64,000 nt of DNA from Pseudomonas gingeri (GCF_013385635.1 NZ_JACAPR010000002.1:62001-126000), one strand, 5' to 3'; numbered from the stretch's first letter, positions 47,713-56,984 are shown. Made by a program: numbers and translations. Notes: generated from the letters alone by a model not told the origin.

Positions 47713-49011
47713 TTAGAAGTAGTAGGGGAATTTCAGGCTGAAGGAGAAGTCCGGGGCATCGGGCGTCATCCCCAGGGACAGTTGCGGCACGATGGTCAGG
47801 TTCGGTGTGGCGGCGATGGTCATGCCGACGTTGAAGTAGCCGGCGTTGGCGTCGCTGCCGACAACACTCTGCCAGTCCTGGCCACTAGGCTTGAGGCGGC
47901 TCTTGCGCTGTACCAGGTCCGAAACGGAGAACGACATACTCATCTTTTCGTTCAGTGCAAAGGCCACACCGGCGCCGATCTGGAAGCTGTCGCCGATACT
48001 GACCTTGCCCGGCAGCGTAGTGCCTTGTTGAGCGCTGATATCGCTGAAGGAATCCTCGAAGTTGTGGGTGTAGGCGAGGGTCCCGAAGAGTACTGCCGGA
48101 TCGAACGTCTTGACCAGCGAAAGGCCTGTGGTGACGGCCCAGACACCGTTGCCGGTGGGCAGGTCTTCAGGTACGGACAGGCTGCTGCTCTTCGCTGACG
48201 GGACGAATTTGATGCCGAAGGGGTCCTTGCCGGTCGGTGCCTTGAGCCTGACGCTGACGACCGCATCCGGCCAGGTTTCCGATTCGTCGAGGAACTTGTA
48301 GGCCACACCGAAGTTCACGTCACCGAGTGTCGGATCGCGTGTCACGCTGTCTTCCACGGTCGTTGCCGCGCTGCCACCGTTGCCACCTCCGGACTGATAA
48401 GTGGATTCGCGATAGACGACTGGCGCGTTAATGTCGAACTGCCAACGGTTTTCGTAGTTGTAGCGGGCGGTCAGGTCCAGTGTCCAGGTATCAGCCTTGA
48501 TCCGGTCGAGGTTGATGGTGCCGAGGAAGATCGAGTCCAGGGCAAGGAATCCGTTAAGTGTCAGCTGCCGGGTGTCATAACGCGAGTAGGTTATACCGGT
48601 TTCGAAACTGAACTTGCCATTGCCAAAAAATCCGCTGGCTTCGTTGTACAGATCGGAGACGCTTTGCGCCGGTGCCGAATCATCCTTGAGCGATTGGCCA
48701 TAAGAGGCCCCCGAGGTTCCCGCTGCTGCCCCCGAAGCATTTGCGCTGGCCCCCGCCACCGCCTGGCCCTTTCTCAAGTCCGCGGGGGACTTGACCAGGC
48801 GCTTGGGTTGCGGTGCCGGCGGTTGGTCTTCAACCTGGCGAACCCGCTGTTCCAATACCGAGAGGGCCTGTTGCTGTTGAACGTAACGTTGTTTCAGCTC
48901 CAGAAGTTCTTGTTTCAAGGCTTCTACTTCGGCATCGGGCGCTGCTTGCAACATCGCCGCCGGAAATAAAGTGCCCACACATATTGCTGTGCGCAGAGAA
49001 AACGATCGCAT
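47713..49011 (-). CDS. fapF: FapF, outer-membrane amyloid secretion pore
   Basis: A 432-residue protein: signal peptide (to about AQA, residues 1-23), an N-terminal coiled coil ([35 protein letters not shown], about 27-61), a Ser/Gly/Ala-rich linker, then a beta-barrel domain ending in aromatic FPYYF, the usual C-terminal sorting signal. FapF forms trimeric pores through which FapC, FapB and FapE pass. Last gene of the operon. Confidence 0.92.
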   Translation of the reverse strand: MRSFSLRTAICVGTLFPAAMLQAAPDAEVEALKQELLELKQRYVQQQQALSVLEQRVRQVEDQPPAPQPKRLVKSPADLRKGQAVAGASANASGAAAGTSGASYGQSLKDDSAPAQSVSDLYNEASGFFGNGKFSFETGITYSRYDTRQLTLNGFLALDSIFLGTINLDRIKADTWTLDLTARYNYENRWQFDINAPVVYRESTYQSGGGNGGSAATTVEDSVTRDPTLGDVNFGVAYKFLDESETWPDAVVSVRLKAPTGKDPFGIKFVPSAKSSSLSVPEDLPTGNGVWAVTTGLSLVKTFDPAVLFGTLAYTHNFEDSFSDISAQQGTTLPGKVSIGDSFQIGAGVAFALNEKMSMSFSVSDLVQRKSRLKPSGQDWQSVVGSDANAGYFNVGMTIAATPNLTIVPQLSLGMTPDAPDFSFSLKFPYYF

Positions 49012-49060
49012 GAAATAAGCCGTCCCTTACTAACTTCCAATGGTCGAGGGTGAGCGTAGT

Positions 49061-49810
49061 TCAGAATCCCATATTGCGTAGTCCTTTAAGCTGAGTCAGG
49101 TTGCAGTCGAGTGCACCCACGCTCGCCAGGTTGTTTTGCAGCACCACATTGAGCTGGGTCATGCTGCTGACCAGGTTGCCGCCGCCGAGAAGGGAGGTGG
49201 ATTGCAGCACGCCGCCCTGGGCGATCTGTTGCAATGAATTGCCCTGGTTGCCGCTGGCCGCGATAGCCATCTGAATCCCGCCGGAGACGGCGGAAACCGT
49301 GACGTTGCCGGCGGCGCTGGAGCCGGTGATGCTGCCGCCACTGTTGAGAATCTGCCCGACCTGCTGGCCGCTGATGGGGGCCTGGTTGGCTTCGCTGACG
49401 TTGATCGCGACGTTGTTATAGGCACTGTTGCCATCACCGGCGGCCCTTACGACCTGGGTGACGCCAGCGGAGGTGTTGAAGCCCGCGCCACCCGTCACCG
49501 TGCCCGAGCCCTGGGTGGGCGTGGAGCCATTCCCCTGGACGCTGTAGGTGGAAACATAAAACTGCGGCTTGACGGTCGATTGCTGGATTTGCAGGGAGGT
49601 GGTTGCGCCGATGATGTCACCGCTGGCGTTCTTCCAACTGCTCTCCATCACGATACCGAAACTGATGATGCGTCCGGGCATGACATAACGGCCACGCAAC
49701 TCGGACAATTCCTGATCCTTGATTTCGACAGGCTTGAAGGGTAAGGCCGCGTGTGCGGGCAAACAAGCGACTGCCAGACAACTCACTACCAGCCAGCGTG
49801 GAGTTTTCAT
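49061..49810 (-). CDS. fapE: FapE, extracellular amyloid-associated protein
   Basis: A 249-residue secreted protein with a signal peptide ending AHA and a glycine/serine/asparagine-rich body (GSTPTQGSGTVTGGAGF, SGGSITGSSAAGNVTVSAVSGG). The N-terminal KPVEIKDQELSELRGRYVMPGRIISFGIVM is a FapE/Pseudomonas-amyloid-typical segment. FapE is found in small amount with Fap fibrils. It lies between fapD and fapF; a single cysteine occurs near the C-terminus (ALDCNL). Confidence 0.88.
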   Translation of the reverse strand: MKTPRWLVVSCLAVACLPAHAALPFKPVEIKDQELSELRGRYVMPGRIISFGIVMESSWKNASGDIIGATTSLQIQQSTVKPQFYVSTYSVQGNGSTPTQGSGTVTGGAGFNTSAGVTQVVRAAGDGNSAYNNVAINVSEANQAPISGQQVGQILNSGGSITGSSAAGNVTVSAVSGGIQMAIAASGNQGNSLQQIAQGGVLQSTSLLGGGNLVSSMTQLNVVLQNNLASVGALDCNLTQLKGLRNMGF

Positions 49811-49852
49811 CTGTTGCTCCCGGAGCTTCCTGCTCCTTATCGTTATTACACC

Positions 49853-50533
49853 TCAGAAGAAATCGCTCTGGATAAAACCGAAGTCCATCAATTCCGCGTC
49901 TTTGACCGGGTTGAAGGTATCCAGCTTGTTTTTCGCCGTGAGCGGGGCCGGCGGGTCCAGCAAGGCATTGGCCTTGTCATAACCGGGGCCGACGATGGCA
50001 AAGACGATGCCGTTCCAGCCCTTTTCAAAGTCTGCGGCGGTGTAGCGCTTGTGACCGAGTACCGGGTCGCCGATGTACACCCAGTCCTTGTCCGCCCGTT
50101 GCATCACCACGAAATGCTTGTAGCCACGAATATCCATCAGGACCACGACTGGAATCGTTACGCTGGCCAGCTTGTCCGGTGGGATCCGGTAGCCGCGGGC
50201 GCGCATGCCGATGCTTTCGATGTAGCGTTTCATGTCGAGCATGGAGAAACCCTGGGTCTTGACCAGGTTCAGGTCAGAGGTGCCCAGCATGCCCTTGATG
50301 ACTTGTTCTTCGTTGACGTCCATCCAGTAGGCCTGGCGCAGCACGGTTGCCAGGGCGGCGGCCCCGCAACTGAAATCGGTTTTCTGCTCGACCAGATCGG
50401 AGAAGCGCCGTTCGCGGATGCTTTGCACCTGCTTGTAGATGACAGCCGAACCGGGCAAGCCGGGAACCGCCATGGTTGCAGCCTCGGTCAGGCCAGACAG
50501 GCACAGCATCAGAGCAAGAGTAAGAATACGCAT
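49853..50533 (-). CDS. fapD: FapD, C39-type cysteine peptidase
   Basis: A 226-residue secreted protease of the C39 family: signal peptide (residues 1-19), then catalytic Cys56 (TDFSCGAAALATVL), His140 (GYKHFVVM) and Asp156 (YIGDPV). FapD is needed for fibre secretion, presumably by processing a Fap component. The ATG at 50533 gives a proper signal peptide, whereas the open frame extends to 50659 over a terminator. That terminator separates it from fapC. Confidence 0.92.
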   Translation of the reverse strand: MRILTLALMLCLSGLTEAATMAVPGLPGSAVIYKQVQSIRERRFSDLVEQKTDFSCGAAALATVLRQAYWMDVNEEQVIKGMLGTSDLNLVKTQGFSMLDMKRYIESIGMRARGYRIPPDKLASVTIPVVVLMDIRGYKHFVVMQRADKDWVYIGDPVLGHKRYTAADFEKGWNGIVFAIVGPGYDKANALLDPPAPLTAKNKLDTFNPVKDAELMDFGFIQSDFF

Positions 50534-50556
50534 GGTCGATAGGCCTTCAGGTGCGG

Positions 50557-50583
50557 AAAAAAGAGCCCCGTTTCCGGGGCTCT
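50557..50583 (-). terminator. Intra-operon terminator between fapC and fapD
   Basis: Read leftward, AGAGCCCCG and CGGGGCTCT form a perfect 9-bp stem with a four-base loop, then six T residues. It is 14 bases after the fapC stop and 24 before fapD. Partial termination would make fapABC transcripts more abundant than fapDEF. Confidence 0.88.
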
Positions 50584-50597
50584 CAGTTCTGTCGCGA

Positions 50598-51596
50598 TTA
50601 CATGCAGGCTTTGCAACCGGCAGCAATGGACAGGGAGTTGCTTTGTTGGTTGCCCACACCGGCCGAGACGTTGATGCCAGCGTTGCCGGACATGAAGTTG
50701 GCCGAGTTGTTCATGCTGGCGTTGTTGGTGACAACGTTTTTCCAGCCATCAGGAGTCAGCACTTGCTGGGTCCAGTAGCCGGCCAGGGAAATATCGCCTT
50801 GTTCCTTGAAGGTGAATTTCTGGTCATCGTTGTCATGGCCGCCTTTGTTGCCGTGGCCGTTACCACCGCCATGGTGATCGTCGTCACCTTCGATTTTGCC
50901 GTAGCCGGTGCCTTTGTAGCTGCCGTGGGCGTAGAAAGTACCGGTGAGGGTGGTTTTCTTGTAGTCCTGCACGCCGGCGTTGGTCACCAGCAGGCCGCTT
51001 TCGGTCTGGTTGGCGGCAGCCGCGGCGGTGGCTACACGACCACCGGAGACGGCGATGGCCAGGTTGTTTTTCTGCTGGTTGAAGTTGCCGGCGGTGATGT
51101 TGACGCCCATGTTGCCGGAGCCGTTGTTGCCGGAGTCGTTCATCGACGCATTGTTCTTGGTCGATTGATTGAGCACGATGTTGCTGGTGTTGGTCTGGGT
51201 GGCGCTGCTGGCGGCGACCGCAGTACCGAAGATGAAGCTTTCATCGGCGGTGGCCAGGGCGGCGGCGTTGTCTTGCTGGTTGCCGTCGCCGGCTGCCACG
51301 TTGGCGCCCATGTTACCGCTGGAGTGGTTCAGCGAGTCATTGGCACTGGCGTTGTTCTTGGTGCCCTGGTTGACCACGGCGTTGTTGTGGCTGTACTGGG
51401 TGTCGATCACTGCAGCGCCGGCGCCGGCGGTGATTTGCAGCAGGGTGCTGAGGTCAGGGCCTTTAGGGTCATGGTTGTTACCGTGACCGTTGCCATGGCC
51501 ATTGCCGTGGTTGTCGTTCCCGCCTGCCTGTGCAGCCATTGCCATGACGGCGGCCAGTGCAAACACCAGTGGTTTAAGAGCCATTGTAGGTTTCAT
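50598..51596 (-). CDS. fapC: FapC, major functional amyloid subunit
   Basis: A 332-residue secreted amyloid: signal peptide to residue 24, then three imperfect repeats of about 37 residues at about 77-113, 145-181 and 287-323, each of the form NNAS-ND-...SGN-G-N--AG--NQQ-N, separated by a short and a long linker. The C-terminus has CxxC (Cys328, Cys331), as usual for FapC. Distinctively, residues 27-43 and 238-257 are Gly/Asn/His/Asp-rich (histidines at 30, 34, 38, 42 and 241, 242, 248, 254). The start follows GGAG. Confidence 0.94.
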   Translation of the reverse strand: MKPTMALKPLVFALAAVMAMAAQAGGNDNHGNGHGNGHGNNHDPKGPDLSTLLQITAGAGAAVIDTQYSHNNAVVNQGTKNNASANDSLNHSSGNMGANVAAGDGNQQDNAAALATADESFIFGTAVAASSATQTNTSNIVLNQSTKNNASMNDSGNNGSGNMGVNITAGNFNQQKNNLAIAVSGGRVATAAAAANQTESGLLVTNAGVQDYKKTTLTGTFYAHGSYKGTGYGKIEGDDDHHGGGNGHGNKGGHDNDDQKFTFKEQGDISLAGYWTQQVLTPDGWKNVVTNNASMNNSANFMSGNAGINVSAGVGNQQSNSLSIAAGCKACM

Positions 51597-51657
51597 GGTG
51601 TATCTCCGTGCTTATTAGTTGGTTAAGTGTTGGTACTTTCTAATTGCACTGCACGGG

Positions 51658-52233
51658 TCAGTCTGCGACCCGGATACTGAGGGTGTTAGCCATACGGTTC
51701 CCCACCCCCGCGCTCTGGTTCACCTGAATCACACCCCGGCTGCCGGTGAAGGCCTGGTCGCTGGTAACGACCTGGCGACTGCCTGGGGTGGCGGGTGAAC
51801 CCGAGTTTGGTAACAGCGCCACGTTCTGTTGCGACAGAGCGCTGTCATCGACGCTTTGCGGCGCAGCACTGATGCTGATACGCACGGCGTTGATCATCTG
51901 GTTGTTGGCCCCGGCGGACTGGTTGACGCCCACCATGCCGGTGCCGTTGCTGAAAGAGTTGCCCTGGATGGCGGCCTTGGCGTTGATTGCCGTGCTGGCC
52001 GCGGTGTTGATCTTCTGTGTCAGGGAGGTCGTGGCAGTGGCGTTGGTGCCAACGGCGATCGCGCGGCTGTTGATCTGTTGTTGCTGGTCGCCGGCAGCTT
52101 GGTTGACCATGATGCTGCCCTTGTACTGTTGGCCGGAGTTGTCGATCACGGCGTTGTCACTGGTGGCCACGCTGGTGTCGGCGAAGGCCGTGAAGCTGCT
52201 GAACATGGCGAGAAAAAGGACTGAACGATTCAT
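51658..52233 (-). CDS. fapB: FapB, amyloid nucleator
   Basis: A 191-residue secreted protein homologous to FapC: signal peptide (to about residue 18), then three amyloid repeats with the pattern NQ-AG---Q-IN-R-I-V (visible as VNQAAGDQQQQINSRAIAV, VNQSAGANNQMINAVRISI, VNQSAGVGNRMANTLSIRV). FapB is thought to seed FapC polymerisation. The ATG at 52233 is one base after the fapA stop, with ribosome site AAGGGG; overlap indicates translational coupling. Confidence 0.92.
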   Translation of the reverse strand: MNRSVLFLAMFSSFTAFADTSVATSDNAVIDNSGQQYKGSIMVNQAAGDQQQQINSRAIAVGTNATATTSLTQKINTAASTAINAKAAIQGNSFSNGTGMVGVNQSAGANNQMINAVRISISAAPQSVDDSALSQQNVALLPNSGSPATPGSRQVVTSDQAFTGSRGVIQVNQSAGVGNRMANTLSIRVAD

Positions 52234-52234
52234 G

Positions 52235-52681
52235 TCATTGCCCCTTGCCGATGGCATTGAGTGCGCCCATGCCGGCCGACAAGCCCCGATTGACTGTATT
52301 GGCGATGCTGGCGCCGCTGCCGCCACCGTGTCCGGCCGCCATGCCGGGCAGGCCGTTCGGGTTGCTCAGGCCGGGCATGTTGGTGGTGTGGACGGTGATC
52401 ACCCGGCTGACATTGGCGCCTGTGCTGATCCCGGCGATATCGCCGTCGCTCAGTTCCATGTTGCTGGTCAGCGAGTTGATGCGACCTGAAGGGTTGGCGT
52501 TGACAGTGGTTGGATTCGGATCCGGTTTCAGGGCGGGACGGCCGTAAGCCTGGGGCTGTACATCGCGGTTGAGTACGATCACGCCATTACCGTCGGCCTG
52601 GACCGTGAGACTGAGCAGCGAGCTGAGCGCGCAACCGATCAGCAAGGTGCGGGTGAAACCTGTTGTTGTAAGAGTCCCCAC
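52235..52681 (-). CDS. fapA: FapA, fap operon first gene
   Basis: A 148-residue secreted protein with a signal peptide ending VQA, followed by a proline/asparagine-rich disordered body (PALKPDPNPTTVNANPSGRINS) and a glycine-rich C-terminus (GMAAGHGGGSGAS). FapA is a periplasmic chaperone-like protein that holds FapC in the unfolded state. It begins with GTG at 52681 after AAGGAAAG. It is the first gene after a sigma-54-type promoter. Confidence 0.9.
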   Translation of the reverse strand: MGTLTTTGFTRTLLIGCALSSLLSLTVQADGNGVIVLNRDVQPQAYGRPALKPDPNPTTVNANPSGRINSLTSNMELSDGDIAGISTGANVSRVITVHTTNMPGLSNPNGLPGMAAGHGGGSGASIANTVNRGLSAGMGALNAIGKGQ

Positions 52682-52733
52682 GGTGGCTTTCCTTCTTCAG
52701 TTCGCTGGCCCTGTTCAGCGTTATGAAGGAAAG

Positions 52734-52749
52734 AGCAGAAGCTGTGCCG
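52734..52749 (-). promoter_or_regulatory. Sigma-54 (-24/-12) promoter of fapABCDEF
   Basis: Read leftward, CGGCAC-AGCTT-CTGCT. The invariant GG and GC are exactly ten bases apart as sigma-54 needs, and the flanking bases match the consensus TGGCAC-N5-TTGCT at most positions. Transcription would begin about 52724, 42 bases before fapA. An A/T-rich tract (52751-52772) lies just upstream, suitable for IHF. Confidence 0.6.
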
Positions 52750-52929
52750 CTTTTTATTTTTACTTATAAAACAAATGGTTGGTCGTTCTGTTGAGCAAGG
52801 CATGGCTGGACCTGTTTCAAGCGTGAGACAGATCGGCGGCCGAGTCAGGGGGGAAGGTGGGCGCGGCCCCGTAGTCAGGGGCCGGGAGCTGAGGTGTATC
52901 AGTGTCTTAACACTTGCTCGGGTGCTGGT

Positions 52930-52958
52930 CCGCAAGCGTTGATTCTGGTCGCTTGCGG
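52930..52958. promoter_or_regulatory. Dyad upstream of fap, candidate activator site
   Basis: CCGCAAGCG (52930-52938) and CGCTTGCGG (52950-52958) are perfect 9-bp arms with an 11-base spacer. It is ~200 bp upstream of the sigma-54 promoter, a usual place for an enhancer. It could instead be a terminator for the upstream nicotinamide riboside kinase gene, but no T-tract follows. Confidence 0.4.
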
Positions 52959-53033
52959 CGCGGCCAGGTGTTTCATGAACGGACACTTGTTCGCCCGAAC
53001 AGCGCTTTTCCGGCCTTCTGGCGTTGCTTTTCC

Positions 53034-53558
53034 TCAGTCCATCAGCAACTGTTCGACCGCCGCCATTGCCTGTTGGTGTCGTTGTTGCCAATCGCCGTCG
53101 AGTATCCGGACCGCCTGCTGATGTTCTGTCAGCCATCCCAGGCTGGCGGCGAAAAAGGCGCGGCGTTCATCCAGCTCCGGTTGGCAGCGCTGGCCGTCAT
53201 CGGTCCAGCTCACGCCGTCGGGGCTGAGCAACAGATGGAGGTCGTACTGCCGTGCCAGCAGGGCCGGTTCCAGCCAGGTCGGGCAATCGCCGAACAAGGT
53301 CTGGCTCCAGAGGATATTACTCAGCAGGTGGGTGTCGAGAATCAGCAGCGCCGGCTGCCGGGCACGGGCGGCATCCTCCCAGGCCAGTTGCCCGCGAGCG
53401 ATCTCCGGGATGTCGGCCAGGCAGGTGTCGCGCTGGTGCCAGTCGATGAAGTGACGCACGTACTCAGCCACCAGCAGGCCGCCAAAGCGTGCCTGCAACT
53501 CGCCGGCGAGCCAGCTTTTGCCGCTGGACTCGGGGCCGGCCAGGACCACCACCTTCAT
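53034..53558 (-). CDS. NadR-like nicotinamide riboside kinase/ATPase
   Basis: A 174-residue P-loop protein with GPESSGKS at residues 8-15. It resembles the C-terminal ribosylnicotinamide-kinase domain of NadR (AEYVRHFID and ILDTHLLSNILWSQTLFGDCP are characteristic) without the N-terminal regulator or NMN adenylyltransferase domains. It should phosphorylate nicotinamide riboside taken up by the adjacent PnuC, trapping it as NMN. The ATG at 53558 overlaps the pnuC stop by four bases, so the two are coupled. Confidence 0.85.
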   Translation of the reverse strand: MKVVVLAGPESSGKSWLAGELQARFGGLLVAEYVRHFIDWHQRDTCLADIPEIARGQLAWEDAARARQPALLILDTHLLSNILWSQTLFGDCPTWLEPALLARQYDLHLLLSPDGVSWTDDGQRCQPELDERRAFFAASLGWLTEHQQAVRILDGDWQQRHQQAMAAVEQLLMD

Positions 53559-54118
53559 GCCCGCAGCGCCGGGTCGGTTCGCCATTCACGCCAACCCTGT
53601 ACGGCCAGCAGGGTAAACAGGGCATAGAGCGCGGCGGTCAGGTACAGGTCCTTGTAGACAAACAGGCCGACGAAGATCACATCGACCGCGATCCACAATG
53701 GCCAGCACTGGATGCGCTTCTGCGCCATCCACAGTTGCGCCACCAGGCTGAAGGCGGTCAATGCGGCGTCGAGCCAGGGTTGCGCGGCGTCGGTCCAGTG
53801 GGCCATGGCAGCACCCAGCAAAAGGCTGCCCAGGGCACCGGCGGCGAGTCCGGCGAGCAAGGCTTGCGGGCCGAGGATGGTGACCTGACGGCCATGCCGG
53901 ATCGCGCCGCCGCGGGTCCATTGCCACCAGCCGTAGAGCTGCAGCACGGCGTAGACCACTTGCAGCAGCATGTCCGAATAGAGCTTCACATCGAAGAAGA
54001 TCCAGCTGTAGAGCAGCACCATGACCAGGCCGATCGGCCAGCACCAGGGGTTCTGCTTGACCGTCAGCCAGACGGCGATCACGCCGAGCGCGGCGGCAAA
54101 CAGTTCAATCCCGGACAT
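53555..54118 (-). CDS. pnuC: PnuC, nicotinamide riboside transporter
   Basis: A 187-residue membrane protein of about seven helices. The N-terminal NPWCWPIGLVMVLLYSWIFFDVKLYSDMLLQVVYAVLQLYGWWQW has the PnuC signature with WPIG and YGWWQW. It carries nicotinamide riboside by facilitated diffusion. AAAGGA precedes the ATG. Operon with the riboside kinase gene, giving a salvage unit for NAD that complements pncA at 20 kb. Confidence 0.92.
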   Translation of the reverse strand: MSGIELFAAALGVIAVWLTVKQNPWCWPIGLVMVLLYSWIFFDVKLYSDMLLQVVYAVLQLYGWWQWTRGGAIRHGRQVTILGPQALLAGLAAGALGSLLLGAAMAHWTDAAQPWLDAALTAFSLVAQLWMAQKRIQCWPLWIAVDVIFVGLFVYKDLYLTAALYALFTLLAVQGWREWRTDPALRA

Positions 54119-54187
54119 GGGAATTCCTTTGCATCGAAAAAGAAGGGGACGGATTGTAACCAGACTGCCGCGGGGAGGGGAGTGTGT

Positions 54188-54222
54188 TGATTGCTCCCGG
54201 GCTTGTGCCTGGGAGCGATCAG
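54188..54222. terminator. Palindrome after chemoreceptor gene
   Basis: TGATTGCTCCC / GGGAGCGATCA with inner GGC/GCC pairing, between the chemoreceptor stop and pnuC start. It probably ends the chemoreceptor transcript on the minus strand, although no long T-tract follows. Confidence 0.55.
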
Positions 54223-54230
54223 GGCTTGCG

Positions 54231-55865
54231 TCAGATACGGAACTGCCTCAGCAAGCCATTGAGCTGTTCGCTCAGGGCCTTGAGCTGGCCGCTGTCGACG
54301 CTCGACTGCTCGGCGGCCAGCGCGGTGCTGTGGGACAGTCCGGCAGCTTCGGTGACGTTCTGGTTGATGTCCTCGACCACATGGGCCTGCTGCAGGGTGG
54401 CGCTGGCAATCGAGGCATTGAGGCCGTTGAGGTTGCGCAGTGCCTGGCCGATGGCGTTCAGGCTTTCCCCGGCCAGCCCTGCCTGTTCGATGGTCAGCCG
54501 AGAGGCGTGACTGCTGTCGCCGATCACTTTGACCGCCGCTTCGGAGTGCTTTTGCAGGCGTTCGATCATTGACTGGATCTCCGCCGTGGACTTCTGCGTC
54601 CGCTGGGCCAGCAGGCGTACTTCGTCGGCCACCACGGCAAAGCCGCGGCCTTGTTCACCGGCGCGGGCCGCTTCGATGGCCGCGTTCAGGGCCAGCAGGT
54701 TGGTCTGCTCGGCGATGGAGCGGATCACTTCCAGGACACTGCCGATCTGTGTGCTCTCGGCCGCGAGGGTACGGATGACCTCGACCGCCTGGTCGATGGT
54801 GCCGGACAGGCGATCGATCTGTTGCAGGCTGTTGTCGATATTCAACTGGCCCTGGCGGGCCTGCGCCTCGGCGTCACGCATTTCGCTGGCGGCCTGCTCG
54901 GCGTTCTTGGCGACATCCTGGACGCCATAGGTGACTTCGTTGATCGCCGTCGCAACCATTTCCATCTGCTGCGATTGCTGCTGGCTGCGTGCCTGGGCCT
55001 GGACGGCATTGCTGCCCAGGTCGCTGGAGGATTGCCCGACGGCACTCGCCGACACCTGCAACTGGCCGATGACCCCGCGCAGTTTGCTGGTAAAGGCATT
55101 GAAGTGTCGGGCCAACTGGGTCACTTCGTCCTGGCCGTGGGTATCGAGGCTGCGGGTGAGGTCGCTTTCGCCGCTGGCGATATTGGCCATGGCATCCACG
55201 GTTTCCTGCAGCGGCCGCACTATGCTGCGACCGATCAGCAGCACCAGCAGGGCCATGATCGCGGCAATGGCGACGCCGGCCAGCGAGGCGCTGCGCACCT
55301 GGCCGTAGAACTCGGCCTGCATGTCATCGATATAGACGCCGGAGCCGATGATCCAGCCCCAGGGCTGGAACAACTGCACGTAGGAGGTCTTCTCGACCGG
55401 AGCGCTGGCCCCCGGTTTTGGCCAGCGGTAGTCGATCATGCCGGCGCCCTTGGCCTTGGCGAGGATGACCATCTCGTTGAACAGCGCATAACCGTCGGGG
55501 TCCTTGATCCCGGACAGATCCTGGCCTTCGAGCTTGGGATTGGCCGGGTGCATGACCATCACCGGTCGCAGGTCATTGATCCAGAAATAGTCGTTCTGGT
55601 CGTAACGCAAGCCGCGCACCGCGCTCAGTGCCTGTTTTTGCGCGGCCTCGCGGGTCAGGGTGCCGGCCGTTTCCAGGCCATGGAAATAATCGAGGATACC
55701 GCTGGCGACCTGGACCACGTGCTGGGTCTTCTGCGCCTTGGCATGATAGAGGTCGTCGTGGATCTGCTTGAGCATCAACAGGCCCAGGGTCAGCAGCATC
55801 ACCACCGCCACAATCAGGATGAGCCACAAGCGTCGACTGATCGACACACTGCGCAAGCTTTTCAT
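54231..55865 (-). CDS. Methyl-accepting chemotaxis protein, single Cache domain
   Basis: A 544-residue chemoreceptor: membrane helix 1 (about 13-34), a periplasmic single-Cache (sCache_2) domain with [29 protein letters not shown] and [15 protein letters not shown], membrane helix 2 (about 190-210), HAMP, and a signalling domain with [40 protein letters not shown]. sCache_2 receptors often sense C2/C3 carboxylates, but the ligand cannot be read here. Confidence 0.92.
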   Translation of the reverse strand: MKSLRSVSISRRLWLILIVAVVMLLTLGLLMLKQIHDDLYHAKAQKTQHVVQVASGILDYFHGLETAGTLTREAAQKQALSAVRGLRYDQNDYFWINDLRPVMVMHPANPKLEGQDLSGIKDPDGYALFNEMVILAKAKGAGMIDYRWPKPGASAPVEKTSYVQLFQPWGWIIGSGVYIDDMQAEFYGQVRSASLAGVAIAAIMALLVLLIGRSIVRPLQETVDAMANIASGESDLTRSLDTHGQDEVTQLARHFNAFTSKLRGVIGQLQVSASAVGQSSSDLGSNAVQAQARSQQQSQQMEMVATAINEVTYGVQDVAKNAEQAASEMRDAEAQARQGQLNIDNSLQQIDRLSGTIDQAVEVIRTLAAESTQIGSVLEVIRSIAEQTNLLALNAAIEAARAGEQGRGFAVVADEVRLLAQRTQKSTAEIQSMIERLQKHSEAAVKVIGDSSHASRLTIEQAGLAGESLNAIGQALRNLNGLNASIASATLQQAHVVEDINQNVTEAAGLSHSTALAAEQSSVDSGQLKALSEQLNGLLRQFRI

Positions 55866-56153
55866 AAGACCACCATTCCCTTTTCTTGTTGTTGTGTCAT
55901 CGCGGGGTCTATAGCAGCAGGTTTTCCCCGCGGTGCCCAGCCTGCTTATGGCTACTATCGAGGCAGCGACAAACAGGCATGTCTGATAGGATTTCGGCCC
56001 GAAACCGCCAAACCTGAGTTGATGTCTGATTTTTCAGGCATTTTTCACGGTTTGGCGACAGGTGGTGAGACAGGCTCGACGCGGGATGACGCCAGGGGCG
56101 ACCCGCGGCTTTCGATTTTTGTAAGGACCCGCAGGGGCGGGCCTTGAGGGGGA

Positions 56154-56984
56154 ATGATGGATCTTTGGACCGCCGCACAGGCGTTGATACTGGGTATTGT
56201 CGAGGGCTTGACCGAATTCCTGCCGATTTCCAGCACCGGACACCAGATCATCGTGGCGGACCTGCTCGGTTTTGGCGGTGAACGGGCGATTGCCTTCAAT
56301 ATCATCATTCAGCTCGCGGCGATCCTCGCGGTGGTCTGGGAGTTTCGCGAGAAAATTTTCACCGTGGTACGGGATCTGCCGACCCAGCGGACGGCGCAAC
56401 GCTTCACGCTCAACCTGCTGGTGGCATTCATGCCGGCGGTGATCCTCGGGGTGCTGTTCAAGGAGGTCATCGCCACTTATCTGTTCAACCCGATTACCGT
56501 CGCCACGGCGCTGGTGGTCGGCGGCCTGGTCATCCTCTGGGCCGAGCGCCGGGAGCATGTGGTGCGTGCCGAGACCGTCGATGAGATCACCTGGAAAGAT
56601 GCCTTGAAAGTCGGCTTCGCCCAATGCCTGGCGATGATTCCCGGCACCTCGCGCTCGGGCGCGACGATTATCGGTGGCCTGTTGTTCGGCTTGTCGCGCA
56701 AGACCGCCACCGAATTCTCGTTCTTCCTGGCGATGCCGACCATGGTCGCCGCCGCGGTGTATTCCGGCTACGGCTTCCGCCATCAGTTCCAGATGGCCGA
56801 TCTGCCGGTGTTTGCCGTGGGCTTCGTGACCTCCTTCGTCTTCGCGATGATCGCGGTGCGTGGCCTGCTGAAGTTCATCGCCAGCCACAGCTATGCGGCG
56901 TTCGCCTGGTATCGGATCGTCTTCGGCCTGGTGATCCTGGCGACCTGGCAGTTCGGCTGGGTCGACTGGTCGACCAAGGCATGA
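56154..56984 (+). CDS. uppP: Undecaprenyl-diphosphatase UppP (BacA)
   Basis: A 276-residue integral membrane phosphatase with both BacA signatures, [15 protein letters not shown] near the N-terminus and [14 protein letters not shown] in the middle. It recycles the C55 lipid carrier for peptidoglycan and O-antigen synthesis and confers bacitracin tolerance. Two adjacent ATGs (56154 and 56157) follow GAGGGGGA; either may be used. Its stop overlaps the next start (ATGA). Confidence 0.94.
   Translation: MMDLWTAAQALILGIVEGLTEFLPISSTGHQIIVADLLGFGGERAIAFNIIIQLAAILAVVWEFREKIFTVVRDLPTQRTAQRFTLNLLVAFMPAVILGVLFKEVIATYLFNPITVATALVVGGLVILWAERREHVVRAETVDEITWKDALKVGFAQCLAMIPGTSRSGATIIGGLLFGLSRKTATEFSFFLAMPTMVAAAVYSGYGFRHQFQMADLPVFAVGFVTSFVFAMIAVRGLLKFIASHSYAAFAWYRIVFGLVILATWQFGWVDWSTKA

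Larger units (their letters stand above)
52682..53033. other. fap control region
   Basis: No gene lies in this 352-bp stretch. It contains, from the fapA side outward, the sigma-54 promoter (52734-52749), an A/T tract, a GGCCCC/GGGGCC inverted repeat (about 52864-52882) and the dyad at 52930-52958. The region is long for the operon gap and is likely to include activator binding sites. No FleQ-box consensus is evident to me. Confidence 0.55.
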
